Origin: Clostridiaceae bacterium | GTDB taxonomy: Bacteria > Bacillota > Clostridia > Oscillospirales > Acutalibacteraceae | Assembly: GCA_016296885.1 (NCBI GenBank) | Contig: JAEDHT010000013.1 | Coordinates: 1-50,592, forward strand | Length of the DNA: 50,592 nucleotides | Reading direction: 5' to 3' | In this document: positions 7,987 through 17,084 of the stretch, piece after piece | How positions within the stretch are numbered: the stretch's first letter is position 1 | Layout: every line of letters starts with the position of its first letter | Made by a program: the position numbers and the translations under genes | The notes under the pieces: generated by a model | What the model saw: the letters and a program-made list of their open reading frames with translations, nothing else | Told to the model about the DNA's origin: nothing | Database searches by the model: none

Positions 7987-9267
7987 TTATCCCTCACTTT
8001 CGGGTGGCAGAATAACTGACAATGCACATTTATCAATTGAAAACTGCTCTCTAAGGCGATTTTCGACATCTTCTAATGTTAGCTTTGATAGTATGTCTAT
8101 ATATTTAAACATTTCTCTGTTTGTAAAATGCATAGAGTTTATTATATTTCCAATACCCTCTATACTATTAAAAGATGCTATTGCATCGCCATAGGTAGAA
8201 CGTTTTGAAAGAAGAAATTCTTCTTCATCAAGACCATTCGTTAATTTATCCTGCACATAATTTTTTATTAACTCGGCGGCCTTCTTAGGATTTCTGCTTT
8301 CTCCTCCTAAGAGTAATGCAGAATAGCTGTCACTTTCAAAATGTTCAAAAGAAAAGCTATTGTTTATTAGCTTATTTTCCTCTAATTGTTTATAAAGCAT
8401 AGATGATTCACCAAAAAGCATGGCAGTTAGAACATCAGTTTCTGCAAGTTGCTTTTCAGAAAGTGGTTGTCTAATATTTTCTTTAAATCCTAATTGGAAT
8501 ATCGGAATTGACACAGGAAATGTCTGTTCTATATATTCCATATTTATTACATCAGGTTCCTCCGGAATAACAAAGCTTGGAGGTATCTCGCTTGATTTCT
8601 TGAGAAATTTGTCTGCGCATTTTATAACCTCATCTGTATTTACATTGCCTACTACAACAAGCACCATATTATTAAGATTATAAAAGTTATTGTAACAAGT
8701 ATAAAGTAGCTCAGGAGTTATCTGTGATATACTTTCTACAGTGCCGGCAATATCTTTTTTTATTGGATGATTTACATAGAGCGCATTTAAAAGGTTAAAT
8801 AACGCACGCCAATCCGGAGAATCGTCATACATTCGTATTTCCTGAGAAATTATACCTTGCTCTTTTTCCACAGTTTCCTTTGTAAAATATGGATTTTGGA
8901 CAAACTCTAGCAGAAATTCTAGGTTTGTTATAAAATTATCAGAACAAGAGAAAAGATACATAGTCTTATCAAATGCTGTATATGCATTTGCACTAGCGCC
9001 GGTTTGTGCAAATTTTGAAAAAGCATCTCCATCTTCACTTTCAAAAAGCTTGTGTTCAAGATAGTGTGCAATTCCATCAGGCGTTGTAATCTTGTTGCCG
9101 GATTGATCTACAAAAGACGTATTTATAGATCCAAATTTAGTTCCAAATAAAGCATAAGACGAATTATAATCCTTTTTGGGATAAGAATAAATAGTAAGTC
9201 CTGACGAGTGTTTAATTTTTACATACTCTTCATCAAGTATTGAGCTTTTAATGTGTTCTATGGTCAA
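7987..9267 (-). CDS. M16-family zinc peptidase, active subunit (YmfH-like)
   Basis: This 426-residue insulinase-family (M16) protein has the inverted zinc motif HxxEH as HYLEH in the N-terminal third and the downstream glutamate in a GTVESI-type segment, so it should be the catalytic half of an M16 pair. It has no signal peptide. The start is TTG at 9267 preceded by GGGAA, 2 bases after the stop of the partner gene. Adjacent M16 pairs near lgt, tepA or ftsK occur in Firmicutes (ymfF-ymfH). The physiological substrate is unknown; some homologues process ribosomal peptides or peptide bacteriocins, but no precursor peptide is seen here. Confidence 0.88.
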   Translation of the reverse strand: MTIEHIKSSILDEEYVKIKHSSGLTIYSYPKKDYNSSYALFGTKFGSINTSFVDQSGNKITTPDGIAHYLEHKLFESEDGDAFSKFAQTGASANAYTAFDKTMYLFSCSDNFITNLEFLLEFVQNPYFTKETVEKEQGIISQEIRMYDDSPDWRALFNLLNALYVNHPIKKDIAGTVESISQITPELLYTCYNNFYNLNNMVLVVVGNVNTDEVIKCADKFLKKSSEIPPSFVIPEEPDVINMEYIEQTFPVSIPIFQLGFKENIRQPLSEKQLAETDVLTAMLFGESSMLYKQLEENKLINNSFSFEHFESDSYSALLLGGESRNPKKAAELIKNYVQDKLTNGLDEEEFLLSKRSTYGDAIASFNSIEGIGNIINSMHFTNREMFKYIDILSKLTLEDVENRLREQFSIDKCALSVILPPESEG

Positions 9268-9269
9268 TA

Positions 9270-10535
9270 TTATTCCCTGCCTTTCAATACAAAAGTGGTA
9301 TCAAGTGATATGCTCTTTGATGCCTTTATGACATCATCGGCAGTTACATTCATTATTCTTTCACTTGCTTGATCTGGTGTCAAAAATTCTTCGGATAAAA
9401 GCTGAGATATATACCACATTTCTATGTGGGAGGTGGTATCTGTCATCATTTTAAAATGATTAGTCATGCTCAATTTTGCGCTATTTATCTCATATTCTGT
9501 TAGTTCACCATTTTGAAGAGCCTTAATATTCTTTAGCACTTCATTTTTTGTTTTTTCTATATTTGCTGTTTCTACACCACTGTCAACGATAAGAATACCC
9601 TTGTTTTTGTAAAATCTTGATGCACAATAATAGCATAGACTTTGCTTTTCACGTATATTAGTAAAAAATTTGGATGTAGTGTTACCACCAAGGATATCGC
9701 ACGCAAGACGAACTGCATAAGTATCAGCCGGTTCTGCGAATTTTGTCCTAAATCCCATTACAAGCTTAGATTGCGATACATCATCTTGTTCTATAACTTC
9801 TTTTGGTTCCAAAACATCTTGTTTGCATCCTGTTTTAGGTTCGATAACCATACGCTCTATATCAACAAATCTCGAAGAAAACATATTTTCATATAAAGAG
9901 GTATCACTACAATTACTAATCACGAATATCTCGAATTTAGCATGAGAGAGCATATTTTTCCATGCATTGTACACATCTTCTCCTGTGAGCTCAGATACAT
10001 TATCGTACGATCCATAGTGATCTATACCAAACGGTTCATCTGCACACATTGTTGACACCATTTTCTTAATAGAATATGACCTCTTATCATTGTACTCAGC
10101 TATAATAGAGTCCATAAGCTGCGCTTTTTCAATCTCTAATTCATCGGAGTCAAATTTTCCATCAATTATTTTTGGTTCGAATATAATTTCGCATAACAAG
10201 TAAAAAAGCTTCTCAGAAATATTCTCATTGTCAATTGTAAATTTATCATCAATAAAATTCATTGAGACAGTAATTCCGAGGTTCTCCCCTATTTTTCTAG
10301 CTTGTGAATAAATATCAGCACCATATAATTTATCTAATTCATGGTTTAACATGGTAAAATCAGGATATTTTTTGCACGACCTTGTAAGCATTGCAGGAAG
10401 AATTGTAAGTGCAGCTGCGGTATCTTTTTCAAGTGGCATCAGCATAGTCACAGACACTCTTGTTGTTTTGAACTTGCTTGTGTAAATATGATTGAAATTT
10501 ACACCTTCAAGTAATTTTTTTCGTAAAACAGACAT
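9270..10535 (-). CDS. M16-family peptidase-like, non-catalytic subunit (YmfF-like)
   Basis: The 421-residue M16-fold protein lacks HxxEH in its N-terminal domain, but keeps the C-terminal IREKQSLCYY segment, matching the Arg/Tyr pair that inactive M16 subunits contribute to substrate binding. With the following gene it should form a heterodimeric peptidase. The ATG at 10535 has TGGAGGT upstream and its own extended -10 promoter. The two genes are separated by 2 bases. Function beyond peptide hydrolysis is not known. Confidence 0.85.
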   Translation of the reverse strand: MSVLRKKLLEGVNFNHIYTSKFKTTRVSVTMLMPLEKDTAAALTILPAMLTRSCKKYPDFTMLNHELDKLYGADIYSQARKIGENLGITVSMNFIDDKFTIDNENISEKLFYLLCEIIFEPKIIDGKFDSDELEIEKAQLMDSIIAEYNDKRSYSIKKMVSTMCADEPFGIDHYGSYDNVSELTGEDVYNAWKNMLSHAKFEIFVISNCSDTSLYENMFSSRFVDIERMVIEPKTGCKQDVLEPKEVIEQDDVSQSKLVMGFRTKFAEPADTYAVRLACDILGGNTTSKFFTNIREKQSLCYYCASRFYKNKGILIVDSGVETANIEKTKNEVLKNIKALQNGELTEYEINSAKLSMTNHFKMMTDTTSHIEMWYISQLLSEEFLTPDQASERIMNVTADDVIKASKSISLDTTFVLKGRE

Positions 10536-10566
10536 TTTTTACCTCCATCTTAGTTATATAGGATAT

Positions 10567-10595
10567 ATTATAGCACATTCATATAAATAAATAAA
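10567..10595 (-). promoter_or_regulatory. extended -10 promoter for the M16 pair and lgt
   Basis: On the minus strand TGC precedes TATAAT (10572 to 10567), with a weak TTTATT 17 bases upstream (10595 to 10590). It lies 32 bases before the M16 start codon and downstream of the hairpin that closes the preceding unit. Confidence 0.6.
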
Positions 10596-10648
10596 CGTAA
10601 TTTATCGAAGATATTAAAAAGATATCAAAAAATTATGTTAATATTATA

Positions 10649-10685
10649 TTAAGGTGTATGAGCTGTTATAGCACACACACCTTAA
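10649..10685 (-). terminator. long hairpin after the dockerin deacetylase gene
   Basis: Arms 10649-10664 and 10670-10685 form a 16-position stem with one mismatch and one G.U pair around a 5-base loop. It lies 26 bases past the stop of the deacetylase gene and ahead of the next promoter. The U-tract on the minus strand is poor (AATATAATATT), while the plus-strand side has TTTTT, so it may act as a terminator or as a 3' end stabiliser. Confidence 0.55.
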
Positions 10686-10711
10686 TAGTTTTTAAAAATT
10701 ATATATAATAA

Positions 10712-12124
10712 TTAGTTAATCCTGTAGTAAATACTACCATTATTTAAATTATAACCTTTATAATACGCCAATTCACTTATAGTAACTAACTGATATCCTT
10801 TGTTTACCAGATCAGTAATAATTCTTTGTGCGGCATATGCAGTGGACATATATAAATCATGCATAAGAACTATATCTCCATCACCCGACTGGTTCATAGC
10901 AATGTTATATACACTGTTTGAATTAAGACTTTCCCAATCTCTGGTATCTACAGACCAGTTAATAACAGGTGCTTGGGTGTATTGTAAATAAGATGACACA
11001 GAGATTCCACCCGGCAGACGAAATACAGTAGGATAACAGCCAATAACGTTATAAACAGCCTTACTACATCCATTTATCTCTGATTTTGCTGTAGAAGCTG
11101 ATATATTGCAGAAATATTGATGGCTATACGTGTGGTTGCCAATCTCACAGCCCAACTCATATGCTCTCTTCATTGCCTGTGCATTTTTGCCGTAAACATT
11201 GCATCCAACTACAAAAAAAGTTGCTCTGGCATTGTATTTTTCTAATGTGTCTAGAATTAAGGACGTTGATGAATAGTTTGGGCCATCATCAAAAGTGAGT
11301 GCAACCATCGGCTTATTTGGATTTAGATTGGCTCTAATTCTATCTGGGGTTTTCTTTATGGTTATAATGCAACTCGCTGTTAGTCCGTTGTAGATTTTAC
11401 AGGTTATTTTTACGGTTCCCTCTTTTTTAGCGTTTACGATACCATAGTTGTTTACACTTGCAATAGAATTATCAGAAGATAAATATTTTCTAAAAGATGC
11501 CGCTGCACCTTTGTTAACATAACTGTCTAAATCAAGAGTATCACCTGGTTTTAAATTGAAATTTGAGTGGTTGAGAGTTAGTCTTATTGGTTCATCTTTC
11601 ACAGTTACGCTCAGACTTGAGGTTTTGCCTAGTAAGTTCACGGAAAATATAACACATGAACCTACACCAACACCTGTTATTTTACCATTAGAATCCACAT
11701 TAACAACATTTGTATTAGAAGAGGTATATCTTATCTTTGAGTTAAATCCTAAATCACCGGCAATAGCAACAGAACGGCTCTCCCCTTTTCCTAATACTAT
11801 GTTTTTAGAATTAAACTCAGGCGATAATGATATCAAATTTGCTATTAATTTTTGCAAAATAACAACATCATTCAGTGAACATCGACCATCACAATTAAGA
11901 TCGCCTGCAGAAATCTGATTTCTGCTTAATATACATAAATTTGCACCTGCACGTTGCAAATATGTAACATCAGACAGCGTAACTCGTCCATCATTGTCGA
12001 GATCGCCATAAGTAATATTTTCTGTATAAAATTCAATTTCTGTTGCATATCCAGCAGTAAAAGAGCTTTGTATTATACTAGAAATTAAAAGTAATGAAAC
12101 TATAAGATAACAGAATTTTTTCAT
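10712..12124 (-). CDS. secreted dockerin / Big2 / NodB polysaccharide deacetylase
   Basis: This 470-residue exported protein has a signal peptide (1-27), a type I dockerin with two calcium-loop repeats (starting GDLDNDGR near 40 and GDLNCDGR near 75), two Ig-like Big2 domains (~105-175 and ~180-257) and a C-terminal NodB deacetylase domain (~270-450). NodB motifs are complete: TFDDGP (277-282), HTYSH (331-335), RLPGG (369-373), WSVDTRDW (390-397) and MHD (421-423). It should remove N- or O-acetyl groups from peptidoglycan, chitin oligomers or plant xylan, attached through a cohesin. The N-terminal dockerin placement is less usual. GGAG lies upstream of the ATG, and the gene follows the lipoprotein gene by 37 bases. 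Confidence 0.93.
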   Translation of the reverse strand: MKKFCYLIVSLLLISSIIQSSFTAGYATEIEFYTENITYGDLDNDGRVTLSDVTYLQRAGANLCILSRNQISAGDLNCDGRCSLNDVVILQKLIANLISLSPEFNSKNIVLGKGESRSVAIAGDLGFNSKIRYTSSNTNVVNVDSNGKITGVGVGSCVIFSVNLLGKTSSLSVTVKDEPIRLTLNHSNFNLKPGDTLDLDSYVNKGAAASFRKYLSSDNSIASVNNYGIVNAKKEGTVKITCKIYNGLTASCIITIKKTPDRIRANLNPNKPMVALTFDDGPNYSSTSLILDTLEKYNARATFFVVGCNVYGKNAQAMKRAYELGCEIGNHTYSHQYFCNISASTAKSEINGCSKAVYNVIGCYPTVFRLPGGISVSSYLQYTQAPVINWSVDTRDWESLNSNSVYNIAMNQSGDGDIVLMHDLYMSTAYAAQRIITDLVNKGYQLVTISELAYYKGYNLNNGSIYYRIN

Positions 12125-12161
12125 AATATATTCTCCAAATATTTTATTTAGAATATAGTCG

Positions 12162-12851
12162 TTAGGCTAGTATTCCATCAAATGAGAGTTGACCTGATAC
12201 ATACTTGCAAACACCAGCCATATTTGTGATAAATGATGGTGATTTTGCTTTCTTATGATTATCTAATAGTGATATCTTCAAGTCATCTTTTCCCTTGTCT
12301 TTTCCTATGTATATATCCCCATTACCATAAATCACATATCTGCACTCATATTCCGTATCTGTATATGTCTTGGCTATATAGCTATCACATATACATACGG
12401 ACATTTTTTCTAATAAAACGCCATCAGCAGAATAAGTTAATTGAGCAGTGTTGTTCCTATAAATCATCTCATATTTAACCTTTAAATCACCATAGTTAGC
12501 TGTAAAAAAAGCTGTATCGCCTTCTTCAAAATACTCTATGTTTTCATAACCAAGGTAAGAAAAAACCTCAGTTAAATCTTTTTGAGCATCTTTAGTGAAG
12601 AAGGCATAGCACATTGCAAATGTAACCTCACCACTGGAGAATGCAAGTCTAGAATTCATATTAATATCATTGTTTTCAATAAAATTTTGATATGCAGGGT
12701 TATATGTTTGACTATACGTAGAAAAGAACTGTTCCCAATTCATCAAATCAGCATTATCGACTTGTTGATTTGATGATCCACATCCAAACATAGAAGAGGT
12801 CAGAAGAATACATATAATACAAAGTGAGAAAAATCTAGTGATTATCTTCAA
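12162..12851 (-). CDS. lipoprotein of unknown function
   Basis: The product has 229 residues and I do not recognise its family. A hydrophobic signal ends in a lipobox (MFGC), so it should be lipidated and face the outside of the membrane; the rest is a soluble alpha/beta region. The open frame begins with ATG at 12869, but AGGAGG lies inside that extension (12863-12858), 6 bases before the TTG at 12851. The TTG start gives a compact lipoprotein signal and is preferred. It lies between two secreted dockerin genes (21 bases after the protease stop, 37 bases before the deacetylase), which suggests a role in anchoring or helping those enzymes. Confidence 0.72.
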   Translation of the reverse strand: MKIITRFFSLCIICILLTSSMFGCGSSNQQVDNADLMNWEQFFSTYSQTYNPAYQNFIENNDINMNSRLAFSSGEVTFAMCYAFFTKDAQKDLTEVFSYLGYENIEYFEEGDTAFFTANYGDLKVKYEMIYRNNTAQLTYSADGVLLEKMSVCICDSYIAKTYTDTEYECRYVIYGNGDIYIGKDKGKDDLKISLLDNHKKAKSPSFITNMAGVCKYVSGQLSFDGILA

Positions 12852-12872
12852 AATATTCCTCCTACCCATTTG

Positions 12873-15800
12873 TTACAAGCTGGTGACAAGTTGTGCAATA
12901 AATTTTTGTAGCAATGTAACATCCTGCATATTAACCTCTCCGCTATGATCACAGTCAGCGTTTGCCTTTGACATTGCACCATAATCATCAAATGAGCTGA
13001 GCATAGCGATAACCTTTTGAATAGTTGTCACATCCACCATATTCACATCACCATTGCAGTCGGCATCACCGGGCAATCCATTTGAAGCAGAACGAACTTT
13101 TTTAGCATACTTGTATGACACTGTGAAGACAACAGAAAACTCATGATTACCCCCCAATATCTCCTTGGCATATTCGTATTCTATATCCATATCGTTAAGA
13201 TCTTCAAATCCCATTGAATAAATAAATTCACTTAGACTCATTTTTAGGGTGCTCAGGAGGTTATTACTTACATTAATCATGAGTGAAAGCTCACCCTCTT
13301 CGCTTATTTGAAGCACGGTGTAATCAAGATTAAATAAGTTTTTGCTGATTGAAGATCCATTTAGATTTGATGCACCGCTTATCAAATTAACTACATCGCC
13401 CTGAGCAAAACCAAAATCAGTATCAGTAGTATTATAATTTTCCTTGTCTATAGTCTTTGGTTTCTCATAAGTTAAACTGCTTATAGGCACCATAAAATAA
13501 AAACTATAGCCCTTACCAGCTGTAATAGCCGAAACATATGTACTATAATCAAAATCTTGGCTATCATGCGAACAACCGATTATTGAAAGCATTCCTTCTA
13601 TATCAACATTCAATTCTTTCATAAGTTCTGGATTTACATCAAGACGAAGCGTAACCGCCTCCTCCTGAATCAATACTACTCTGTAATCAAGCACAAGCCC
13701 CTCATACTGTATCGTATCATTATCGCCCAACTGAGAACCATTAAGTAGATGAACAATATCACCAACTTTAAAATCATAGATTATAGGCTCCCTTGTAGGC
13801 GTATCAGACGTACTATCAAGATCTGTTGTTATGGTTATTAGGGGTAGATCAATTATAAATTCATCGGTGTCTACATCGAATATTACTTCATCATCTGTTT
13901 CATCAGGAGAATCCTCCCATGAATCTGAATCAAAATCGTCCGAATCATCTAAAAGTGTATCTGAATCAGGATCAAACTCACCGAAAAAATCATCTGTGTC
14001 ACCCATGATATCACTATCAATCTCGCCATAAGAATAAAGGAAATTTAAGTAATATGTGCTTATTTCAAAACTGAGATAATAATTTCTTCCAGCCAACACA
14101 GTATCGACTATGGTTAGATAATTAGGTGTGTTTAGCACATTGCTTCCAAAGAAACTTAAGAAATCAAATATAGTGATACCATTCTCGAACAACTCAGAAT
14201 TTAGAGTGATAGCAAGATTTGCATATTTATTATCAATTGATTTAATTATAAATTGATAATTAGTTGCAGCATTATTAATTAAGGTGGAGTCTACCAACCT
14301 GGAATCCTCACTGAGAGATACTACATCACCTACTTTAAATGCGTAATTTGATTTTGGGCTGAGATAACCTGGTTTACCCATTGAGTCAAAATTTCCATAT
14401 ACAGTAATTCCATTGCTTGTATATATTGGTTGCACAGCGAAGTAATGTAGTTCTGACTGTGGAATACTAGTACAATCATACTGCGTAACATTACCCACAG
14501 TTTTTTCTACTGACCATATTGTATCCTTAGGTTTTCTCTTAAGCACACGATACCCGGTTGCATATTTGGCCGTTTTCCATTTAAGAGTAATACCGTCATT
14601 ACCTTCTGTAGCACTTATTATATTAGAATTTCCAATTAATGCCGTTGCATTGCTCTGGTTGCTATGAGCACCATATGTGTAAGTATTGTTACTCACGCTA
14701 TACGGCATCACCATATAATAATAAATTTTTCCTGCAGAGCAACTTTTATCAACATAGCCCTTAGAGTTACCGCAAGTTAAAGTTGCTATCTTCCCCCACA
14801 TTTTGTCTCCTGGGAAACGTCTGTATACAACATATCCATCTGCGTTTTCTACACTTGTCCAGCTTAATGTGATACAATCTTCACCGGATTTAGCAGAAAC
14901 AGTTGTTTTATCGGTAGTTTTGATAGATAGATTTGAAGAAACAGAATATTCAAATACTTTACTGTCCCCATCAGAGAGCTTTACTGCTGAGGCAAGATTA
15001 CCGCCAGAGATAACCTTATTAGTCTTTCCTGATATAATCTTGCACCCTGTTATAGTAACAGGCTTACCACTAACACTATCACAGTAAACCTTTGCACCCC
15101 AGGTGTAATCTGTATATTGCTTATCACTATAGAGGCTTAAGCAGTCCAAATTGAAGTATAGCTTTACGCTCTGAGGTGACGTCATTTTAGATGCTTCAAC
15201 ACCACTGAATGAAAATCCTCTAAACGGACGAGACTCAATATCTTCAAACATAAATGGTTTGTAATACTCAGTTATCATTCTGCTGTTAAACACCTTTAGA
15301 TTGATATCATCTCTATCATAAACCTGTGCATCTACCTCAAGCACGAGATCAGGCATATCAACTGTGATATCACGATCCCAATATAATATGCAAAACATAT
15401 CAAGTGCAGGCTGGCGCTGAAGTTTTTGAACCGGACTGGATTTGGCTACCATTTTTACTACAAAGTTTTGACCTTCTGTTGTAACGTAGGCTCCGGAAAG
15501 AGTTAAGCTATGTGTTTCCGGTGAAGCACCATTATTAAAGGCGCTCATCCCTACAGATCGTCCCTGTACAGTAACTTGTTTGCCACAGTCTAGAAAATAT
15601 TTGCCATTATAATCACCATTTGCAGGGCAAATCCAATATGTATCTAAGTAATCTTTATTGTAATTAGCACTATCAAAACCACTAAATTTGGTTATATCAG
15701 AATATGGGATCATACACCATTCAGAAAAAACTGTAGGTTCAGTTGTAAGCAAAGGAGCTGATGCGGGAGACATATTTGAATAAGTTATGTAAGGTCCTAT

Positions 15801-17060
15801 TGATGCATCAATACCACTTGAACGAGCAATAGTGTACTTTCTATAAGATTTGCCATTAATTGTGGTACTACCCTTATCAGTAAACTGCCAGTTGGAAGAC
15901 TCTGAATAGAATGTAGATGAATATACCTTTAACGAGCCGTCAATAGTAATATTCATACCACATTTGTAAAGAGAAGAGTCATTGAGTGCGGTAAATTCAG
16001 ACTCCTCATTAACAGCATCATACATCATCCACACATAGCCATTATTTTTCCAGGATGCACCCCAAGAATTTGCTATTAAGAATGCACCTTTCATAGTTAC
16101 AGAGCCAAACTGTGCTTCCACATTGTCATCATAACCAACTATAGCGACACAATGACGTCCCATATCTTCGCCCTGTGCAGTTACAATAACGTGCTCACCT
16201 TGTTTTGCTATATCTCCGGCTTTAGTTGTTCTTGTATATATCCATCTAAATGGATAAGCAACGGTTGATACAACATTACCTTGAGCTATGGCAGACTTAA
16301 TTGTATTAAGAAGCTCCCTACCCTTTGTAGTTGTAGTTAGACTAAAAGAATATGAATCCATATCGTATTCGTCATAACCCTCTTTTTCTTTTAGGCGATA
16401 TTTGAGGGCTGAATACATGGTTTCCTCAGTTCTTATTTCTACATTATTTTGTGTAGGAAGTTTAGTATGCCCACCAGTTTTCTTCTCATCATAAACATAT
16501 CCATCATATGAAACAGCACCATGATCTGCAAGCACATCATAAACTTTTGATACATTTGCGCCGGCAAGATTATATGTCCATTTAGGTGAAAAAGTATATT
16601 TTTTGCTCTTTGATGGATTCCAGTTAGGATCAATACCATTTGCCTCTACATATCTGGCAACAGCATTTGAAAACTGCATATATGTATTAGCTTCAGACAC
16701 ACATGAGCCCAAATCACCCTGATTCGTAATCGGTGGCAAATATTTGGTACCACGCAGATCATAAGAGGATGGCAGGGATGCCTCAGGGAGCACCTTCGAT
16801 GATGAACTTTGTCTTACTCGTGTTTCATTGCCTTCCATCATCTCAGAATCAATTTTTCTGAGATCATTTCTTAGAGAATCAGTTGCCGGGTTATAAAGCA
16901 ATGGCTTAGATGACACAGCCTGTGACTCAGTTTCTTGATTTATAGCATTTGGAACAACATTATCATTATCACCGATATCAAGTGAATTACCGATCGGTAC
17001 AGAGGTTAAAAGTAGTAATACTGTAAGAAATATGCTTGTAATTTTTTTTAATAATTTCAT
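12873..17060 (-). CDS. secreted multidomain papain-like (C1) protease with dockerin
   Basis: This is a 1395-residue exported protein. Signal peptide ~1-27 and a pro-like region precede a C1 peptidase domain (~95-365), with Gln114, Cys120 (in NQGDLGSC), His303 (GRHCVAIVGYDD) and Asn331 (NSWGASW). All catalytic residues are present, although the usual Trp after the cysteine is Val. Residues ~370-715 form a beta-rich region resembling parts of bacterial C1 proteases with lectin-like domains. Two Fn3-like domains follow (~718-808 and ~812-897). Three copies of an unrecognised ~100-residue domain come next (905-1005, 1095-1195, 1216-1316), with a very acidic linker (1013-1068) after the first. A C-terminal type I dockerin spans ~1328-1393. 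GAAAGGAAC precedes the ATG, 24 bases after rex. Confidence 0.93.
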   Translation of the reverse strand: MKLLKKITSIFLTVLLLLTSVPIGNSLDIGDNDNVVPNAINQETESQAVSSKPLLYNPATDSLRNDLRKIDSEMMEGNETRVRQSSSSKVLPEASLPSSYDLRGTKYLPPITNQGDLGSCVSEANTYMQFSNAVARYVEANGIDPNWNPSKSKKYTFSPKWTYNLAGANVSKVYDVLADHGAVSYDGYVYDEKKTGGHTKLPTQNNVEIRTEETMYSALKYRLKEKEGYDEYDMDSYSFSLTTTTKGRELLNTIKSAIAQGNVVSTVAYPFRWIYTRTTKAGDIAKQGEHVIVTAQGEDMGRHCVAIVGYDDNVEAQFGSVTMKGAFLIANSWGASWKNNGYVWMMYDAVNEESEFTALNDSSLYKCGMNITIDGSLKVYSSTFYSESSNWQFTDKGSTTINGKSYRKYTIARSSGIDASIGPYITYSNMSPASAPLLTTEPTVFSEWCMIPYSDITKFSGFDSANYNKDYLDTYWICPANGDYNGKYFLDCGKQVTVQGRSVGMSAFNNGASPETHSLTLSGAYVTTEGQNFVVKMVAKSSPVQKLQRQPALDMFCILYWDRDITVDMPDLVLEVDAQVYDRDDINLKVFNSRMITEYYKPFMFEDIESRPFRGFSFSGVEASKMTSPQSVKLYFNLDCLSLYSDKQYTDYTWGAKVYCDSVSGKPVTITGCKIISGKTNKVISGGNLASAVKLSDGDSKVFEYSVSSNLSIKTTDKTTVSAKSGEDCITLSWTSVENADGYVVYRRFPGDKMWGKIATLTCGNSKGYVDKSCSAGKIYYYMVMPYSVSNNTYTYGAHSNQSNATALIGNSNIISATEGNDGITLKWKTAKYATGYRVLKRKPKDTIWSVEKTVGNVTQYDCTSIPQSELHYFAVQPIYTSNGITVYGNFDSMGKPGYLSPKSNYAFKVGDVVSLSEDSRLVDSTLINNAATNYQFIIKSIDNKYANLAITLNSELFENGITIFDFLSFFGSNVLNTPNYLTIVDTVLAGRNYYLSFEISTYYLNFLYSYGEIDSDIMGDTDDFFGEFDPDSDTLLDDSDDFDSDSWEDSPDETDDEVIFDVDTDEFIIDLPLITITTDLDSTSDTPTREPIIYDFKVGDIVHLLNGSQLGDNDTIQYEGLVLDYRVVLIQEEAVTLRLDVNPELMKELNVDIEGMLSIIGCSHDSQDFDYSTYVSAITAGKGYSFYFMVPISSLTYEKPKTIDKENYNTTDTDFGFAQGDVVNLISGASNLNGSSISKNLFNLDYTVLQISEEGELSLMINVSNNLLSTLKMSLSEFIYSMGFEDLNDMDIEYEYAKEILGGNHEFSVVFTVSYKYAKKVRSASNGLPGDADCNGDVNMVDVTTIQKVIAMLSSFDDYGAMSKANADCDHSGEVNMQDVTLLQKFIAQLVTSL
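13113..14348 (-). repeat. three copies of an unrecognised ~100-residue domain
   Basis: Within the protease gene, residues 905-1005, 1095-1195 and 1216-1316 align by eye. Shared features are an opening [YF]xFxxGDxVxL, a Ser-Leu patch, a central Tyr with hydrophobic strand, an E/K-x-L-x-[IL] strand, an Asn/Ser-x-[DE]L helix, a glycine, and an AG/GGxxYxFxF-type closing strand. Sequence identity is low, so these are old duplications rather than recent DNA repeats. The glycine-aspartate turn after a strand is reminiscent of small beta-barrel or wall-binding modules, but I cannot name a family. Confidence 0.7.
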
Positions 17061-17084
17061 AATTATGTTCCTTTCTTTCCTGTA

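Noticed and set aside
13831..14031. Ser-rich plus-strand reading frame opposite the protease
   Set aside because: It is the complement of the Asp-rich linker codons, has no ribosome binding site and lies inside a well supported gene.
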